A stretch of 64,000 nucleotides of DNA, taken from assembly GCA_035536455.1 (NCBI GenBank), contig DATLOC010000026.1, positions 1 through 64,000 on the forward strand, in the 5' to 3' direction. The notes beneath the pieces are model-generated. The model had not been told where the DNA came from. It searched no databases and saw only the letters and a list, made by a program, of their open reading frames with translations. This stretch comes from DASUNQ01 sp035536455. GTDB lineage: Bacteria; Acidobacteriota; Thermoanaerobaculia; Multivoradales; UBA5704. Made by a program: the position numbers and the translations under genes. This document shows positions 16,774-26,145 of the stretch, one piece after another (positions within the stretch are counted from its first letter, which is position 1; each line of letters begins with the position of its first letter).

Positions 16774-17532
16774 CTATTTTTCTTTGAGCTTCCGGGTGAG
16801 TAAACGATCGGAGGTTGGGATGTCCGCAAAACTGGCGACCGCCAGCGCGAGGACTTCGGCAGAAGCAGGGGCGATGTCGACATTGTCGCCCACTGCCCAT
16901 TCTCCATTGGAGGGCACTGCCGTTCGAATCGAGACCACATGGTCCGCTGAGACCGGTTCCGTGAGATACGCGTCAACGTCGTGCTGCCTAGCGTCTCGAT
17001 TCACAGTCACGTGGTAGCTTGACAACCAAACCGAGCCCCAAGGGATCTGCGAGAATGTGTGCAGCTTGGTCGCGTCGAGTTTAGTTTCGACGATCAACGG
17101 CTAGCCGATAGCAGGCGGTCTGCACCTCTGTCTTTCAGTGCGCCAAGGGTAAAAGCGAACCAAGCCCGACCGTCTCGCGCTCGCGTCTGAGATGGCCTAA
17201 AATATTCGTCCCACAACCGAAGCATCCTCTCGCGTTGCGCGTACGAGAGAAGCGATGGCCGTGCGCAAATATGAAAGCGCGTCGTCGGTCCGCACCTGAA
17301 CCAGCTGCAGTCCGTGGGCCACGATGAGTTCCGGAGTGGCCCTGGTGAAGTGGTATCCGATGACAGCGTCTTCAAGACACAGTCGGTCGAGCTCGGCGGC
17401 TAGCCGGTAGAGACTGTCGTGCCGCAGAACCTCCTCAATGCACTCACACCTGGCCAGGACAGAATCGAGGCGTTGAAGCTGGTGCAACACGTCTTGGGGC
17501 ATCTGACTGATCGAATCCAACGATATCGCCAT
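16774..17532 (-). pseudogene. Broken gene of unknown function (YHFTRATPE protein)
   Basis: Three minus-strand frames follow one another and look like one original protein. The first begins at ATG 17532 (MAISLDSISQMPQDVLHQLQ), contains GYHFTRATPELIVAHG and remains sensible to about 17255. There a one-base frameshift moves the continuation into a second frame (SLLSYAQRERM, then LWDEYF, ARDGRAWFAFTLGALKD, GADRLLSA). That frame stops at 17094, and the third frame continues PLIVETKLDATKLHTFSQIP and WGSVWLSSYHV. The family is not recognised. The region has lower G+C than its neighbours, which suggests acquired DNA. Alternatively the last part may be a separate small gene using the TTG that overlaps the stop. 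Confidence 0.5.
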
Positions 17533-17761
17533 TTCTTGCTGTCGCCTCCTGATCTACTGGCCCGGGAGTTTGGGTGAGCAGTCAGTCGCTGCCGGGCGCC
17601 GGGGCGATGGTCGCGAGCGCCGCCCGAGGCTCGGCCACGGCCCAGGTGTTTGCACCCCGCGGAGTGTAACTCGGCGGTTCAGGGAGACCTGACCGGGCCC
17701 TTCCTACTGCCGGGGGGGATAGACTTCATGCGATGGAGAATTGTCCCTGAGGAGCATCCCT

Positions 17762-17989
17762 ATGAGCCGATCCCTAGAAGAGGTCGCGAAAGAGGCCCTC
17801 AACCTGCCGGAAGAATCGCGGGCCGAGCTGATGGCTCGGCTGCTGCGGAGTTTCGACCAAGCGGCGAATGCTGCCGGCCCCTTGGCCGACGCATGGCTGG
17901 ATGAGGCAGAGCGCAGGGACGACGAGATGGAAAGAGGCGTCGATCCGGGGATTCCAGCCGAGGAGGTCTTCAGGCGACTCCGCCCGTGA
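17762..17989 (+). CDS. Antitoxin, addiction-module protein family (TIGR02574-like)
   Basis: A 75-residue acidic protein of the addiction-module component family. It is recognised by SLEEVAKEALNLPEESRAEL near the start, a predicted helix-turn-helix or helical bundle, and the C-terminal IPAEEVFRRLRP that binds the toxin. ATG 17762 is chosen because GAGGAGC lies 7 bases upstream; a TTG at 17741 in frame is less likely. The stop overlaps the GTG start of the ParE-like toxin (GTGA), a usual arrangement that keeps the two proteins in balance. It likely represses its own promoter with the toxin as co-repressor. Confidence 0.87.
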   Translation: MSRSLEEVAKEALNLPEESRAELMARLLRSFDQAANAAGPLADAWLDEAERRDDEMERGVDPGIPAEEVFRRLRP

Positions 17990-18282
17990 AGCGGGTGGTT
18001 TTCCACCGCTACGCCGAGCGAGAGCTCGCCGAGGCGGTTGCCTACTACAACAAGGAGAAGCCAGGCCTCGGATTCGAGTTTCGCGACGAGGTGGAGCAGG
18101 CGGCACGCTTTCTTTCACAGTACCCGCGCGCTGCGCCCCTCGTGCGCCCGGCCGTCCGCCGCTTCGTCCTACTGCGCTTCCCCTACTCCCTTCTCTACCG
18201 CGAAGTCGATCTAGCCTCTCTCCGCGTCCTCGCGGTGGCTCATCAAAAGCGAGACCCTGAGTATTGGGTAAGTAGGAGGTAG
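17986..18282 (+). CDS. ParE/RelE-superfamily toxin
   Basis: A 98-residue basic protein starting at GTG 17986. It shows the ParE/RelE fold signature: VFHRYAERELAEAVAYYN at the N-terminus, GFEFRDEVEQAARFLSQYP in the middle helix, VRRFVLLRFPYSLLYR in the beta-hairpin, and VLAVAHQKRDPEYW at the end. ParE toxins poison DNA gyrase and RelE toxins cut mRNA on ribosomes; sequence similarity alone favours ParE. The partner is the antitoxin just upstream. The pair lies in a lower-G+C patch together with a broken gene, consistent with horizontal acquisition. Confidence 0.9.
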   Translation: MKRVVFHRYAERELAEAVAYYNKEKPGLGFEFRDEVEQAARFLSQYPRAAPLVRPAVRRFVLLRFPYSLLYREVDLASLRVLAVAHQKRDPEYWVSRR

Positions 18283-18299
18283 ACCAGCCCCAGGCTTGA

Positions 18300-21200
18300 T
18301 CAGCGCCCGGTCGCTCGACTGGTCGCGCCTTCGACCCGCTTGAGATTGTCCTCCGAGTTGCGGTCCACGAGCTTGTTGTAGGGGTCGATCCCGGCGCGGG
18401 TCGGGGCCTCGGCGACGGTCAGGCGCAGCTTCGTCGTTGGGGCGGTGACGTGGTGCTTCGCGAAGTAGAGGACCCGCTCGCCGGGGGCGCCGCCCTTCTC
18501 CTCGCCGGCGAAGACGCCGACGTCGATCCAGTCGTCGAGCGGGACCGGCGTCTCGACACCCTGGCCGTCGGCGCGCAGCTTCTTGGCCTCGACCGTCAGG
18601 TCGACGGCGAATTTGCCATCCGCGCGGCGCGTGGCGAGGGCGGTGGTGACGCGGTTCTCGAACAGGGTGATGGACTCGAAGAGGTCGGCGAGCAGCGCCC
18701 GCCGGTCCGCCGGCGTCGCCCGCTCGAGCTCGGCCATCAGCTCGCGGGTGTAGGTGAAGGGCGCGCGCTGGAACTTCTTGGCCGCCACGAAGCGGCGCAG
18801 AGCGCCGTTGAGCGCCGCCTCGCCGATCGAGTCCTTGAGCGCGTACATCGCGACGCTCCCCTTGCGGTAGTGGATGTAGGGCTGGTTCTCGACCCGCATC
18901 AGCGGCAGCTCCTCGACCAGCTCGCCGCCGCGGTCGCTGAGGTAGCGGTCGAGCTCGTACTTCAGGAACCGCCGCATCTGCCGCGCTCCATACTCCCTCT
19001 CCATGACCATCAGCGCCGAGTACTGCGACAGCGTCTCGGAGAGCATCGTCGCTCCCTGGACGTTGCCGCCGATCACTTGGTGCGCCCACCACTGGTGGGC
19101 CACCTCGTGGGCGGTGACGTAGAACGGGTAGTCGATGTCCTCCTCGGCGTCGCGCACCCGGGCGATGAAGCCGATGTCCTCGGAGTAGGGGATGGTGTTG
19201 GGGAAGGACTGCGCGAAGCGCGCGTAGCGCGGAAACTCCAGGATGCGCACCTGGCGGTGCTGGTAGGGGCCGAACTCGGAGGTGAAGTAGTCCAGGGAGC
19301 GCTTGACGCCGTCGACCATCCGCTCGACGTTGTAGCCGTGCGGCGGGTGGTGGTAGACCTCGATCGCCACGTCGCGCCAGCGGTCGCGGCGCACCGCCCA
19401 GTCGGCCGAGAGGTAGGAGTAGAAGTGGAGGATCGGCGCGTCCATCGCGTAGTGGAAGTAGCGCCGCCCGCCGGCCGTCCACTCGCGCTGCAGGTAGCCG
19501 GGCGCCAGCGCGATCTGGCCGGGGCTGGTGCTCACCACGGTCTCGAAGTCGATCCAGTCGGCGTCGCGCCCGAGGTAGGTGTTGCGGCGCGCGAAGCGGT
19601 CGTCGAGGCGCGGCATGCGGCGCACCGGCGGCAGCCCGTGCTCGCGCCGCAGGTTGCGGTCGACGAGCTGCCGGTCCTCGTCGTAGCCGAGCAGCGGGAA
19701 GTACTGGCGGTTGTTGAAGAAGGTGCCGTTGGCGACGAGCGAGGTGTCGGAGCCGTGGTTGACGAAGCCGCGCTCCTGGACGGCGACGTCGAAGTCGAGC
19801 GCCATCTCCTCGCCGGGCTGGAGGGGCCGATCGAGGCGGTAGATCGAGTAGCCGAGCTCGGCGTCGCGGCGGACCACCTTGTGCGGCCGGAAGCGGAGCG
19901 CCTTGACCTCGACGCGCGGGTCGAGGTTGAGGTGCAGGACCCCGATCGGCCGCGCCGTCTGGTTGCGCAGCCGGTAGTGGCCGCGCGCCTCCATCCGCCG
20001 GGTCTCCGGGAAGATGTCCACCTCGGTGCGGACGGCGACGATGCGCGGCATCGGCATGTCGAGGTACTGCCGGTAGCGCTTCTCGTACTCGGCCTGCCGC
20101 CGCTCCGCCTCGTCGCCGGGGACGTACGCGTTGCGCACGTTGGTGTTCCAGAAGATGAAGCCGCCGGTGGCGACGGCGCCGGCCAAGCCGGCGGCGACCG
20201 CCCAGCGCACCGGCCCGCGAAAGCGCGCCGCCGCCTGCCGCAGCCGGTGGCGCCAGGAGGGCTCGGTGCCGCGCACGCGCACCAGGATCGCCAGGCCGTA
20301 GAGGACGAGCGCGACGCAGCTCCAGTAGAGCGCGAACCAGAGGAACGGCACGACGAAGTGGCCGTAGCCGTTCATGTCGGAGTACGGCATGTCGGGCGTG
20401 CTGCCGTAGCGGTAGAGGTAGTGGTCGAAGTCGAGGCTGTCGAGGACGATCGCGCTCACCAGGTAGAGGATCATCAGCAGGTAGCCGAGGAACTTGCTGT
20501 TGGCGGCGACCTGCAGGAAGACGGCGAGCACCGCCGCCAGCAGGAAGTAGACGCCGGAGACCAGCAGCCCCTTGGCGTAGAGCCCGGGCTCGAAGCGGAA
20601 GTAGCCCTGCCAGGCCTGGAACCCCATCATCGCCAGCGCGCCCACGCCCAGGAAAACGAGGACGACCGTGGCGAGCCCCGCGAGCTTGGCGGCGAGCGTC
20701 GTCCAGGTCGGGGTCGGCAGCGCGTCGTAGACCTCGTGCAGCCCGAGGCCGCGCTCCTTCCAGATCAGCTCGCCGGCGTAGAAGGTGACGATGATGACCA
20801 GCAGGAAGACGTACGACCCCTCGAGGTTCTGGAGCATGAGGTGCGTCACCGGGTGGGTCGAGGTGCCGAACAGGCGCTCGCCAAAGGAGACGCTGGCGAG
20901 CACGTTGACGCAGCCGAAGGCGACCATCACCAGGAACGGGATGCTGCGCAGCACGCCGACGACCTCCAAGCGCGCCTGGTGGAAGAACTGCCGCCAGGCG
21001 GTGCCGGCGGAGAAGTCCTGCGCCGCGGTGGGGAAGGAGGCGGCGAGCGATGCGGCGGCGAGGGGCGCGTCCTCTTCGGGCAGCGCCCGCCGCCGGCGGC
21101 GGAAGCGGCCGCCGTCGCGCGCCGGGTCGAAGGCGACGTAGCCGGCGGTCAGCGCCAGTAGGCCGACGCCGATCCAGACGACGCGGTTCCAGAGCAGGCC

Positions 21201-21911
21201 CCCGGCGAGGTCGGGGAGGGCGCTGTTCTTCTCGACCACCGTCCAGTAGCGGGTCGCGAGGTCGATGGCGGCGCCGCCGAAAGGATCGAGAAGGCTCGCC
21301 GCGAAGTGGTTCTCGATGTCCTCCAGCAGGACGGCGGAGACCAGGTAGACCACCATGAAGACGACGACTCCGAGGTAGGTCGCGAGCAGGCTCCGCGTCA
21401 CCGCCGCCAGGGCGAAGAAGACGGCGGCGACGAAGATCAGGTTCGGAAGGACGAGGACGAAGAAGGTGAAGGCGTAGGGCGCCAGGCGGAACGGGCCGAG
21501 CCGCTCGGGCTCGAGCCAGGGCATGAAGCTCCCGAGGACGATCGCCAGCAGCGGGCCGAGGAAGACCAGCGCCGAGACCGCGAACGACCCGGCGAAGCGG
21601 CCCAGCAGGTAGTCGCGCTTCTTGATCGGCCGCGAGAAGAACAGCGGCGCCGTGCCGTGCTCGAAGTCGCGCTGCACCGAGCTGGCGACGAAAGCGGTGA
21701 TGACGAACATCCCGACAACCGACAGCACGGTCATGAACTGCATGATCACGAACGGCGAGTTGCGGTGGACGTTGCCGATCGCGCCGCCGATGCTCACCGT
21801 GTCCGAGGTCACCGCCCCGAAGGTGAGGAGCGCGAGGACGGCGGTGGTGGACCAGAAGAGCGGCTGCCGGAGCTGGTAGCCGACCTCGAAGCGGGCGATG
21901 GCACCGAGCAT
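18300..21911 (-). CDS. ABC-2 permease fused to an M1 family aminopeptidase
   Basis: A 1203-residue protein starting at ATG 21911 (MLGAIARFEVGYQLRQPLFW). Residues about 1-650 hold two sets of about six membrane helices typical of ABC-2 permeases. After a further hydrophobic helix near residue 590, a large extracytoplasmic domain follows with the M1 zinc motif HEVAHQWW (first His935) and the third ligand glutamate in MLSETLSQY 18 residues later. The usual GAMEN exopeptidase motif is not obvious; TIPYSEDIGF lies at that place. The ABC ATPase is encoded 17 bases upstream. The pair may couple peptide export or membrane sensing with cleavage, but its substrate is unknown. This fused type recurs in Acidobacteria and Bacteroidetes. 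Confidence 0.9.
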   Translation of the reverse strand: MLGAIARFEVGYQLRQPLFWSTTAVLALLTFGAVTSDTVSIGGAIGNVHRNSPFVIMQFMTVLSVVGMFVITAFVASSVQRDFEHGTAPLFFSRPIKKRDYLLGRFAGSFAVSALVFLGPLLAIVLGSFMPWLEPERLGPFRLAPYAFTFFVLVLPNLIFVAAVFFALAAVTRSLLATYLGVVVFMVVYLVSAVLLEDIENHFAASLLDPFGGAAIDLATRYWTVVEKNSALPDLAGGLLWNRVVWIGVGLLALTAGYVAFDPARDGGRFRRRRRALPEEDAPLAAASLAASFPTAAQDFSAGTAWRQFFHQARLEVVGVLRSIPFLVMVAFGCVNVLASVSFGERLFGTSTHPVTHLMLQNLEGSYVFLLVIIVTFYAGELIWKERGLGLHEVYDALPTPTWTTLAAKLAGLATVVLVFLGVGALAMMGFQAWQGYFRFEPGLYAKGLLVSGVYFLLAAVLAVFLQVAANSKFLGYLLMILYLVSAIVLDSLDFDHYLYRYGSTPDMPYSDMNGYGHFVVPFLWFALYWSCVALVLYGLAILVRVRGTEPSWRHRLRQAAARFRGPVRWAVAAGLAGAVATGGFIFWNTNVRNAYVPGDEAERRQAEYEKRYRQYLDMPMPRIVAVRTEVDIFPETRRMEARGHYRLRNQTARPIGVLHLNLDPRVEVKALRFRPHKVVRRDAELGYSIYRLDRPLQPGEEMALDFDVAVQERGFVNHGSDTSLVANGTFFNNRQYFPLLGYDEDRQLVDRNLRREHGLPPVRRMPRLDDRFARRNTYLGRDADWIDFETVVSTSPGQIALAPGYLQREWTAGGRRYFHYAMDAPILHFYSYLSADWAVRRDRWRDVAIEVYHHPPHGYNVERMVDGVKRSLDYFTSEFGPYQHRQVRILEFPRYARFAQSFPNTIPYSEDIGFIARVRDAEEDIDYPFYVTAHEVAHQWWAHQVIGGNVQGATMLSETLSQYSALMVMEREYGARQMRRFLKYELDRYLSDRGGELVEELPLMRVENQPYIHYRKGSVAMYALKDSIGEAALNGALRRFVAAKKFQRAPFTYTRELMAELERATPADRRALLADLFESITLFENRVTTALATRRADGKFAVDLTVEAKKLRADGQGVETPVPLDDWIDVGVFAGEEKGGAPGERVLYFAKHHVTAPTTKLRLTVAEAPTRAGIDPYNKLVDRNSEDNLKRVEGATSRATGR

Positions 21912-21928
21912 GGCGTCCCCGGTGAGCT

Positions 21929-22825
21929 TCAGGCCGCCTGCGCCGCGGCGGCGGCGGGCGCGGCGCGGCGGAGGGCGTGGAAGTAGGCGTCCTCGAGGTC
22001 GGGCGCGACCGGCTCGAAGCCGTCGCCCGGGCGCTCGTCGCCGACCACGTGGAGGAGCGTGCGGCCGCCGAGGAGGCGGGTCGAGATGACCTCGTAGCGC
22101 TCCTCGTAGGCCGGCAGCTCCGCGCGCTCGATCGCCTTCTGCCAGATGCGCCCTTCGAGCCCTGCCATCACTTGCCGCGGCTCGCCGGTCAGCAGCACCC
22201 GCCCGGCCGAGATGATCGCCATCGCGCTGCACACCTCGCGCACGTCGCCGACGATGTGCGTCGAGAGGATGACGACGACGTTCTCGCCGATCGCCGAGAG
22301 CAGGTTCAGGAAGCGGTTGCGCTCCTGCGGATCGAGGCCGGCGGTGGGCTCGTCGACGATGACCAGCCGCGGGTTGCCGAGCAGCGCCTGGGCGATGCCG
22401 AAGCGCTGCCGCATGCCGCCCGAGAAAGTGCCGAGCTTGCGCTTCCGCACCTCCCAGAGGTTGGTCTGGTGGAGGAGGGCGTCCACCACCTCCCGCCGCT
22501 CGCGCGGGCGGGCGATCCCCTTGAGCAGGGCGAAGTGGTCGAGCATCGTCTCGGCCGTGACCTTCGGGTAGACCCCGAACTCCTGCGGCAGGTAGCCGAG
22601 GAGCTTGCGCACCTCCTCCTTCTGCCGCAGCACGTCGAGGCTGCCGAACTTGACGGCGCCCGAGTCGGCCTCCTGGAGGGTGGCGAGGGTGCGCATCAAC
22701 GTCGACTTGCCGGCGCCGTTCGGCCCCAGCAGCCCGAACATCCCGCGCGGGATCTCCAGGCTCACGCCGTCGAGGGCGCGCACGCCGTTGGGGTAGGTCT
22801 TCGACAGGTTGGAGATGCTGAGCAT
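21929..22825 (-). CDS. ABC transporter ATP-binding protein
   Basis: A 298-residue cytoplasmic ATPase, ATG 22825 (MLSISNLSKTYPNGVRALDG). It has Walker A GPNGAGKST (about residues 36-44), the Q-loop in LGYLPQEFGVYP, the signature FSGGMRQR, Walker B LVIVDEPTAGLD and the switch histidine in ILSTHIV. The short C-terminal extension is typical of ATPases that drive ABC-2 exporters. It directly precedes the permease/M1-peptidase fusion, which it very likely energises. The gene upstream on the same strand starts 44 bases away and may be in the same transcript. Confidence 0.93.
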   Translation of the reverse strand: MLSISNLSKTYPNGVRALDGVSLEIPRGMFGLLGPNGAGKSTLMRTLATLQEADSGAVKFGSLDVLRQKEEVRKLLGYLPQEFGVYPKVTAETMLDHFALLKGIARPRERREVVDALLHQTNLWEVRKRKLGTFSGGMRQRFGIAQALLGNPRLVIVDEPTAGLDPQERNRFLNLLSAIGENVVVILSTHIVGDVREVCSAMAIISAGRVLLTGEPRQVMAGLEGRIWQKAIERAELPAYEERYEVISTRLLGGRTLLHVVGDERPGDGFEPVAPDLEDAYFHALRRAAPAAAAAQAA

Positions 22826-22868
22826 CGCCGCCTCCGCTGGGCTTCCGGTCCTGGAGCGCCAGGCCGTA

Positions 22869-24008
22869 TTACGGCGGGGGGGTGGCGGGAGTTTCCTGCG
22901 GCCTCCGCAGCCGCCCGGCCGCCCACTCGCACAGCGCCGCGAGCGGCAGCGCCGCCAGGGCAACGACCGGCAGCAGGAAGCGGTTGCCGTAGGCGGAGGT
23001 GTACCAGAGCTCGTAGCGGGAGAAGAAGAGGAGGAGGGCGGCGGCGGTCCAGCCGACGGCGAGCGCCAGCCGTGGCCGGCGACGGGCGAGGAGGGGGAGG
23101 CCGGCGAGCGCCACCAGCGTCACCGGCGTGGTGAAGAGGAGGCCGTGGCGGCGGTGAAAGAGCTGGCCGCGCAGGCCCTCGGCGAGCGGCAGGTCGAAGT
23201 CCTCGCGCTGGCTGTAGACCACGACCGCGCCGCGGTCGAGGCGGGCGATCCGGTCGTAGGCGGTGGTGAGCGGCGAGCGGAAGAGGTGGAGGTTCAGGAG
23301 GGCGGCCAGCGCCAGCGGCACGGCGAGGCCGGCGGCAAGCGGCGGTAGCGCGCGGCGGAGCGGCGCCCCGGCGAGCGGCAGGACGGCGGGGAGCGCTACG
23401 AGGTAAGGCAGCTTCGCCACCACCGCCAGCCCGAGGAGGAGCCCGGCCGCGAGGTGGCGCAGCGGCGCCGCCCGGCGGTCGGCCGGGAGAGCGAGGAGCC
23501 CGCCGGCGAAGAAGAGGGTCGAGAGCACGTCGGGCGAGAAGTTCCAGGCGTACTGAGGCAGGAAGGTGGCGATCCCGGTGAGCGCCACCGCAACCGCCGC
23601 CGCCCAGGGGGCCGCGACGCGCCGGGCCAAAGCGAAGAGTACGGCTAGCAGCGCCGCGAGCTGGAGCAGGTTGAAGATCAGCGCCCCGGGCGCCCCGAGC
23701 GCCGCGACGAGCGGCAGGGCGAGGAGCGGCAGGACGAGCGGGTGCTTGGGGACGAGGCGGCCGAAGCGGTCGAGCGCGACCTGCGTCTGGTGCTCCGCCA
23801 GCCCGCCGGGGAGCTGGTTGCCGAGGTCGAGGTCGCCGTCCAGCCAGAGCGAGCCGGCGGTCAGGAAGTAGTAGGGGCAGTCGCCGCGCAGGTAGTGCCC
23901 GCCGTCGAAGCCGGTGGCGCAAATGGCGAGATAGATCAGCACCGGCAACCCGACCGCGAGGGCGGCCGGCCCGCGCCGCGCCAGGCGCCCGGGAACAGGG
24001 ATCGGCAT
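22869..24008 (-). CDS. Polytopic GT-C type glycosyltransferase (GT39-like)
   Basis: A 379-residue membrane protein with about nine to ten hydrophobic helices, starting at ATG 24008. The first extracytoplasmic loop has ATGFDGGHYLRGDCPYY and later DLGNQLP, with acidic residues placed as in GT-C enzymes such as protein mannosyltransferases and ArnT. A second conserved patch is RFGRLVPKHPLVLPLLALP. Such enzymes use polyprenyl-phosphate sugars in the periplasm. The acceptor is unknown. The gene is divergent from rnpB, and its start lies 22 bases from the RNA's 5' end. Confidence 0.75.
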   Translation of the reverse strand: MPIPVPGRLARRGPAALAVGLPVLIYLAICATGFDGGHYLRGDCPYYFLTAGSLWLDGDLDLGNQLPGGLAEHQTQVALDRFGRLVPKHPLVLPLLALPLVAALGAPGALIFNLLQLAALLAVLFALARRVAAPWAAAVAVALTGIATFLPQYAWNFSPDVLSTLFFAGGLLALPADRRAAPLRHLAAGLLLGLAVVAKLPYLVALPAVLPLAGAPLRRALPPLAAGLAVPLALAALLNLHLFRSPLTTAYDRIARLDRGAVVVYSQREDFDLPLAEGLRGQLFHRRHGLLFTTPVTLVALAGLPLLARRRPRLALAVGWTAAALLLFFSRYELWYTSAYGNRFLLPVVALAALPLAALCEWAAGRLRRPQETPATPPP

Positions 24009-24016
24009 GGAACCGT

Positions 24017-24022
24017 TACAAT
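24017..24022 (+). promoter_or_regulatory. -10 element of the rnpB promoter
   Basis: TACAAT lies 7 bases before the deduced 5' end of RNase P RNA at 24030, the right spacing for a sigma-70 type -10 box. No good -35 hexamer is visible 16-18 bases upstream. The element falls just beyond the start codon of the divergent glycosyltransferase. Confidence 0.5.
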
Positions 24023-24029
24023 AGCGGTC

Positions 24030-24410
<381 letters not shown>

Positions 24411-24427
24411 GTTCTCATGAACCGTTC

Positions 24428-25546
24428 GTGAAATTCGAGACCCTCGCCGTCCACGCCGGAGGGGAGCGCGACCTCGCCACGGGGTCGGTGGCGCCCCCCA
24501 TCCATCTCTCCACCACCTACGAGCACGGCCCGGCCGGCGAGCGGCCGCACGGCTGGATGTACATCCGCGAGGGCAACCCCACCCAGGTGCGGCTGGAGGA
24601 GGCGCTGACCGCGGTCGAAGGGGGCGCGGCGGCCCTCGTCTTCGCTTCCGGGATGGCGGCCGGCACCGCCTACCTCCAGGCTCTCCCGGCCGGCACCCAC
24701 GTCCTCTTCCAGGAGGACCTCTACTACGGCTTCCGCAAGCTGGCGAGGGAGCTCCTGCCGCGCTGGGGAATGACGGCGAGCTTCGCCGACTTCCGCGACC
24801 TCGACGCCCTGCGCGCCGCCCTCCGCCCCGAGACCGGCCTCCTCTGGACGGAGAGCCCCTCGAACCCGTTGATGCAGGTCGTCGACCTGGCGGCGGTAGC
24901 CGAGCTGGCGCGGGGCGCCGGCGCCCGCCTGCTCGTGGACGGCACCTTCGCCACCCCGGCCCTGCAGCGGCCGCTGGCGCTCGGCGCCTCTGCCGTCCTC
25001 CACTCCGCCACCAAGTATCTCGGCGGCCACGGCGATGTGCAGGCCGGGGCGCTGGTCTTCGCCGCGGCGGACGACCTCGTCGAGCGCGCCGTCCACCTGC
25101 GGCACATCACCGGCGGCGTGGCCTCGCCCTTCAACTCCTGGCTCGTGCTGCGCGGCCTGCGCTCGCTCGCCTGTCGCATGGAGCGGCACTCCGCCAACGC
25201 CCTGGCCGTCGCCCAGACGCTCGCCGGGCACGCGCAGGTCGAAGCCGTCCACTACCCGGGGCTGGCCACCCACCCCGCCCACGAGGTCGCCCGCCGCCAG
25301 ATGCGCGCCTTCGGCGGCATGCTCTCGCTGCAGGTGCGCGGCGGCCGCGAGCGGACGATCGAGGTCGCCTCGCGCCTGCGGCTCTTCGTCAACGCCACCA
25401 GCCGCGGCGGCACCGAGAGCCTGATCGAGCACCGCGCCTCCAGCGAGGGGCCGGGCAGTCCGACGCCCGAGAACCTCCTTCGCGCCTCGATCGGCCTCGA
25501 GCACCCGGACGACCTCGTGGCAGACCTCCTGCAAGCGTTCGCTTGA
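24428..25546 (+). CDS. PLP-dependent trans-sulfuration enzyme (cystathionine gamma-synthase / beta- or gamma-lyase family)
   Basis: A 372-residue protein starting at GTG 24428. The family signature is complete: HAGGERDLATGSVAPPIHLS, the PLP-phosphate and cofactor tyrosine region YIREGNPTQVRLEEALTAVE, FASGMAAG, the aspartate in LLVDGTFATP, and the Schiff-base lysine Lys196 in LHSATKYLGGHGD. The C-terminal SRGGTESLIEHRAS is characteristic. Cystathionine gamma-synthase, cystathionine gamma-lyase and methionine gamma-lyase cannot be told apart by eye; all act in cytoplasmic sulfur amino-acid metabolism. It starts 18 bases after rnpB and so may be read from the same promoter. Confidence 0.9.
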   Translation: MKFETLAVHAGGERDLATGSVAPPIHLSTTYEHGPAGERPHGWMYIREGNPTQVRLEEALTAVEGGAAALVFASGMAAGTAYLQALPAGTHVLFQEDLYYGFRKLARELLPRWGMTASFADFRDLDALRAALRPETGLLWTESPSNPLMQVVDLAAVAELARGAGARLLVDGTFATPALQRPLALGASAVLHSATKYLGGHGDVQAGALVFAAADDLVERAVHLRHITGGVASPFNSWLVLRGLRSLACRMERHSANALAVAQTLAGHAQVEAVHYPGLATHPAHEVARRQMRAFGGMLSLQVRGGRERTIEVASRLRLFVNATSRGGTESLIEHRASSEGPGSPTPENLLRASIGLEHPDDLVADLLQAFA

Positions 25547-25576
25547 ACCGTCGATGAGGAGAGAGGAGAGACACCG

Positions 25577-26131
25577 ATGAGAGCCAAGACCTGGGTCCCC
25601 TTGCTCGCCGTCCCCGTCCTGCTCGCCGTCGCCCTGTCCGAGGTCCAGGGGCAGCCGCCCGCGGCGCCCGACCCCGAGACGCAGCGCATCATCCGCGGCT
25701 TCAACATCGCGCCGGTGCCGCTCAAGCTGCGCGGCCGCAACCGCGCGCTGGTGGGCCTCGGCAGCTACATCGTCAACGCCCAGGGCGGCTGCAACGACTG
25801 CCACACCAACCCGCCGTACGCGCCGGGCGGCGACCCCTTCAACGGCGAGCCGGAGCAGATCAACACCGAGGGCTACCTCGCCGGCGGCACCGCCTTCGGC
25901 CCCTTCATCTCGGCCAACATCACGCCGGACGAGAACGGCCGTCCGCACGGCCTCACCTACGGGGAGTTCCGCAACATCATGCGCACCGGCCACGACCCCG
26001 ACCGGCACCCGCAGCTCGGGCCGCTCCTCCAAGTCATGCCCTGGCCGGTCTACAGCCACATGATCGAGCGCGACCTGCGGGCCGTCTACGAGTACCTGCG
26101 CTCGATCCCGTCGATCGAGAACGACAACTAG
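25577..26131 (+). CDS. Exported mono-haem c-type cytochrome
   Basis: A 184-residue protein with a signal peptide (MRAKTWVPLLAVPVLLAVAL). One haem-binding motif CNDCH gives Cys72, Cys75 and His76; a methionine in LLQVMPWPVYSHM is the likely sixth ligand. The layout GSYIVNAQGGCNDCHTNPP, then ITPDENG and GLTYGEFRNIMRTGHDPDR, resembles the cytochrome subunit that accompanies membrane-bound dehydrogenases. No dehydrogenase gene is nearby. It follows a GGAGAG-rich ribosome-binding region. It ends 14 bases before the convergent stop of the FecR-like lipoprotein gene, where the lower-G+C operon begins. Confidence 0.88.
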   Translation: MRAKTWVPLLAVPVLLAVALSEVQGQPPAAPDPETQRIIRGFNIAPVPLKLRGRNRALVGLGSYIVNAQGGCNDCHTNPPYAPGGDPFNGEPEQINTEGYLAGGTAFGPFISANITPDENGRPHGLTYGEFRNIMRTGHDPDRHPQLGPLLQVMPWPVYSHMIERDLRAVYEYLRSIPSIENDN

Positions 26132-26145
26132 GGAGGTGCAACGAG

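Noticed and set aside
17533..17761. Possible small gene upstream of the antitoxin
   Set aside because: Only short frames without ribosome-binding sites or recognisable sequence; the 229 bases probably hold just the promoter of the toxin-antitoxin pair.
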